This document shows positions 62,101-64,000 of a DNA stretch of 64,000 nucleotides, one piece after another. Position 1 is the first letter of the stretch. Each line of letters begins with the position of its first letter. Below the pieces are notes generated by a model. That model did not search any database, was not told where the DNA came from, and saw only the letters and a list, made by a program, of their open reading frames with translations. Source of the stretch: UBA9732 sp052170315. GTDB taxonomy: Bacteria; Spirochaetota; Spirochaetia; Sphaerochaetales; Sphaerochaetaceae. The stretch spans positions 1 through 64,000 of the forward strand of contig JBQNAT010000006.1 of the NCBI GenBank assembly GCA_052170315.1, in the 5' to 3' direction. A program made the translations under genes and the position numbers.

Positions 62101-62370
62101 TTCCGGAAGGCTGTCTTTCGCCTTAATAAGAAGACCGTATATTCTTTCCCGCATTTCGCTTGCGGCTTTTTTTGTGAATGTAAGAGTAAGTATTTCTTCA
62201 GGCTTTACTCCGCGCTTCATTACAAGACGCAGGAAACGCCATGCCAGCACGGCTGTCTTTCCGGCGCCGGCCCCCGCGGAAACTACTGTATTGCAGACGG
62301 CTTCCATAACAGGCCTCTGCTCTTCATTGGGTATGAATTTTTCCTGTGCCATAATCTGTTCAAACGTCAT
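59167..62370 (-). CDS. addA: AddA-like UvrD-family helicase/exonuclease
   Basis: A 1067-residue protein. Walker A VVSAGAGAGKTAVLAWRF (about 31-45), LTFTKKAASEM, MIDEFQDNN, FVGDEKQSIYKFRGA, TVHKSKGLEFKVV and YVAMTRAREHLIL are the UvrD/Rep motifs. The C-terminal RecB-type nuclease has FGTLCHLVLE, VEGVIDLIAEG and VVDYKTDSV (D...DYK catalytic set). With AddB it resects double-strand breaks. The ATG at 62370 overlaps the addB stop (ATGA) and follows AAGGAGG; a frame to 62412 lies inside addB. Confidence 0.92.
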   Translation of the reverse strand: MTFEQIMAQEKFIPNEEQRPVMEAVCNTVVSAGAGAGKTAVLAWRFLRLVMKRGVKPEEILTLTFTKKAASEMRERIYGLLIKAKDSLPEDTLKSFGKASIATLDSFCAQIVRSGSVSYGLPRDSANLSDNDFQSMVEMLSEKFLQAPENVQESRAISALFMPSAVMSSFFMPVAASISITGNYEAEKVREAFLNEIRKIYKKEREELEPMFRNLGELNLSEKFMAQYENMFECYEKECFTDSDYFRLTGVRDPEIKEIVEEMKPIIGKGTGFVSLQNLANGTVDVPVLQKAVEKFANMLNMEKRSQGALTFRDVSDLAVVILRDNLYLRNVYKNRFKFIMIDEFQDNNILQKELLFLLSEKKSLNGTSGRVPTVDELEGEKLFFVGDEKQSIYKFRGADVSVFRKLHEEICKNGKALTLSINYRSNEKLIRHFNNVFKHVLYDDEKDFSARFSEMASGRGKDKTESKIIFAFYKNEKPAEDEQNSDEDFDGAVLEAEAIGNYCRRILTTDEFLVDGKRPEPNDIAILFRTTSNQMNIEKALKKRNIDYQTAEARDLMLDAVSNDFYCFINCLLYPEDRRSFVGLLKSPFCGLCEESMQNLLLKNGQVLEVDKTRYSAFLSFFEEVKEKAFSLTISQLLEILYIDGGYKAYLNSNEERRIYTEHYEYLYSYAVQYEHGGLGISDFARFLRNSLGSSGKLPDVSVLHREKNGVQIMTVHKSKGLEFKVVIFANIGSGNKNNNNRTVFEYKGLLLASEDKNIQKFLEQDRNEREQAERKRVMYVAMTRAREHLILIGGCRQTKDGGIKSGDIFKWYADAIDFDIETGECGDPDVTVENAGKTPDEPWRSTKNTSWRKAVENAVFKNFDITPSRIGVTELERLIKKNDVPKTGESLPVFEADSIIETLNLHDKFGTLCHLVLESEMRFGNSGDIVCTLCEREKDNEKLLSQARKFARGFRESTFFKKFIDGRRTHEELRFYTPFDADFDTVKEFCVEGVIDLIAEGEAFNLVVDYKTDSVRNPDEHKLQVQTYVRVAEEIFGKKCYGTLFYLRDGRACGFWDRDGNNAEL

Positions 62371-64000
62371 AGCAGGTTGAACCTCCTTCTGCACAGGCCG
62401 CGTTCTTCGCACTGAGCGCAGTTATTTTTATTTGGAGCGGCAATCCAGTCGCCTTCACTGTATCCCGTCCGTATTTTTTCTATATTTTCATCAAGAAGCT
62501 CAGACTGTTCACGCCATTTCTCTTCGTCAAAACCTTTGAATTTGCGCTCTTCCATAGAGTAGAAAAAACAATCTTTGACTCCCGCGCCGAACGGAGGCTT
62601 TTTTTCGTAAAGCCGTTTGTAAAGAACAAGCTGATAGGTAGGTTTACCTTTACCCTTCTTATAATCAAGAAGAAAAATATCGCCTTTTTTATCCTGTATT
62701 ATCGTATCTATAAAACCTCTGAAAGACGGGTCGGAATTCAATTCATATTCGTTTTCAAGCGGCATGAAAGAGCCCACCGCTCCATCAGCAAGAAGACCGC
62801 TTATAACAGCCTTAAGCGCGTCACGGTATTTGGCTTTTATACTTTCCCCGGTGTAAGGGTCGAATTTATCATTTTCTTCAATGCCGCTGTCCAATATTTT
62901 ATCAAGCTCGGCATTGTAAGAGTCAAGCTTACCCGGAACAAGAAATTCACTGAAATGATTTTCCATGAATTTCTGAATACAGCCGTGCAGAAAACTTCCT
63001 ATGGCAAGGTCATCCTGAACCGCGGGCTCAAATCCACCCGGAGCGTCATGCGTAAGGCTCATTGCCAGATAGGCCTTGTAGGGACAGGTGGCATAGCGGT
63101 CTATTGAGGAATATGAAAGCTGAACGCGGTTTATATCCCAAGGCTTTCCTTTTTCTCTTGTGTAATCAGCTCCCTTAGGCGCAAAAGCCGTCTGTTTAGC
63201 CGTTTCAAGACTTACCGCGTCCGCTTTTTCAACAATATCTTCAAAAACAAAGGAGCTTTTTTTAACAGCGCCTTTCTTCATAAAGAAGGACGGAATGCTT
63301 TGAGCCCCCTCGTAGGAAACTTCCGAGCCTGAAATGTATACATTATCTCCCGAACTCCGGTAGAAGGAAAGAATGCTGTCAGTCACATCATAAGTAAGAC
63401 GTGAAGAAACTTCATGGTCTTCCAGAAACCCCACGCTGCTGCTCTTAACTTCGCAGTTGGCTTCATTAAGACCGAAAAGGAAATGATACGGAACATACAT
63501 AAGCTGGTCCTGTCCGTATTGGTACACCCGTATGCCTTCGCGCTTTTCCTGAGAAACATAGGAAAGATTTTCCAGTTCCCCCATAAACAGAGAAAAACCG
63601 CCTCTCATCGGAAGCCCCACTTCGTTGAACTGCCTGCTCATCTGTGTCAGTTCTCCGATTATGAAGGAGTAGACGTCTTTGTCAAAAGCCTCTCCCGCAC
63701 CGAACTGCTCTCCCTCCATAAGCAGAGATGTAAGACCCTGTATTGCCTTTATAAGCTCGTCCCCGTCGGAAGCACGGCTTATGGCTGCCGCGGCGCTCTT
63801 TAAACCTTTATAATAATTTGGAAGCTCTTTGTTGCCGTCAGGGTCTTTTGCCTTATTGGCAAGTTCGGATAAAAGGGAATCACATTTAAAGTCCGTCGAG
63901 CCGCTTATCCGGTTGTAATCTATCATGAAGCGTATGAGAGCCCTGTTAAGGTCCATGCGCTTATAGGGCATCGCGCTGTTAAGAAGAAGGTTTTCAAGGC
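62367..64000 (-). CDS. addB: AddB-like helicase-nuclease subunit (5' end beyond window)
   Basis: The frame stays open to the right edge, so about 544 C-terminal residues are seen. RVQLSYSSIDRYATCPYKAY begins the PD-(D/E)XK nuclease domain; FRGFIDTIIQDKKG and FLLDYKKGKGKPTYQLVLY carry the catalytic D...DYK and Q. A first cysteine (TCPYKA) and the C-terminal CAQCEERGLC supply the four ligands of the iron-sulphur cluster typical of AddB. The N-terminal part resembles an inactive helicase lobe (VPYHFLFGLNEANCE). It forms the AddAB double-strand-break repair complex with the next gene. Confidence 0.88.
   Translation of the reverse strand, partial: LENLLLNSAMPYKRMDLNRALIRFMIDYNRISGSTDFKCDSLLSELANKAKDPDGNKELPNYYKGLKSAAAAISRASDGDELIKAIQGLTSLLMEGEQFGAGEAFDKDVYSFIIGELTQMSRQFNEVGLPMRGGFSLFMGELENLSYVSQEKREGIRVYQYGQDQLMYVPYHFLFGLNEANCEVKSSSVGFLEDHEVSSRLTYDVTDSILSFYRSSGDNVYISGSEVSYEGAQSIPSFFMKKGAVKKSSFVFEDIVEKADAVSLETAKQTAFAPKGADYTREKGKPWDINRVQLSYSSIDRYATCPYKAYLAMSLTHDAPGGFEPAVQDDLAIGSFLHGCIQKFMENHFSEFLVPGKLDSYNAELDKILDSGIEENDKFDPYTGESIKAKYRDALKAVISGLLADGAVGSFMPLENEYELNSDPSFRGFIDTIIQDKKGDIFLLDYKKGKGKPTYQLVLYKRLYEKKPPFGAGVKDCFFYSMEERKFKGFDEEKWREQSELLDENIEKIRTGYSEGDWIAAPNKNNCAQCEERGLCRRRFNLL

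Overview
The window looks like chromosome of a strictly anaerobic, probably host-associated bacterium, most likely a spirochaete (Sphaerochaeta/Treponema relatives). That is an inference from gene content: class III ribonucleotide reductase, an A-type flavoprotein with rubrerythrin, indolepyruvate ferredoxin oxidoreductase, short MetK, a BspA-like leucine-rich surface lipoprotein with a relaxed lipobox, and several proteins I cannot place. A clostridial lineage is not excluded. Base composition is moderate and most genes have a clear AGGAGG-type ribosome site.

Layout. 1-6.5 kb is a leftward defence-like cassette: a small helix-turn-helix protein, a phospholipase-D/SNF2 helicase fusion, and a large N6-adenine methyltransferase with a nuclease-like N-terminus that runs off the left edge. 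A decayed second metK follows (6.6-7.0 kb), then rex, a MATE exporter, a type IV AbiE toxin-antitoxin pair, a tRNA-Lys and a collapsed methyltransferase pseudogene. 12-16.9 kb has tRNA-Leu, ridA, a HAD protein and nrdD-nrdG behind a cobalamin riboswitch. 16.9-24 kb has a malate/lactate-type dehydrogenase with a DeoR regulator, divergent glpK, an acyl-ACP thioesterase, a membrane XRE regulator, maf, and a PD-(D/E)XK-like protein. 24-36 kb covers oxygen/NO detoxification (rubrerythrin, flavodiiron protein), an EAL protein, an SPFH protein with a ribbon-helix-helix partner, adenine uptake and deamination, an ArsB/NhaD-like transporter and the intact metK.

36-47 kb is housekeeping: tRNA-Gly, tig-clpP-clpX-tatD, nth with an anchored unknown protein, fba, infC-rpmI-rplT, a ZapB-like coiled coil, an unknown 345-residue protein and rdgB. 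47-51 kb has pepF, a tRNA-like fragment, a BspA-like gene interrupted by two in-frame TGA codons, and tRNA-Leu(GAG). 51-57 kb carries a methyltransferase and a four-gene aromatic 2-oxoacid operon (acyl-CoA ligase, iorA, iorB, aminotransferase). 57-64 kb has malic enzyme, then leftward addB-addA-nudix, with addB leaving the right edge.

The most interesting items are the methyltransferase/PLD-helicase/HTH cassette, the B12 riboswitch with a visible Shine-Dalgarno-sequestering stem in front of an nrdD fused to a glutaredoxin-like domain, the BspA gene whose lipidation cysteine codon is TGA, and the ligase-IOR-aminotransferase operon. All assignments come from reading motifs; no database search was run.
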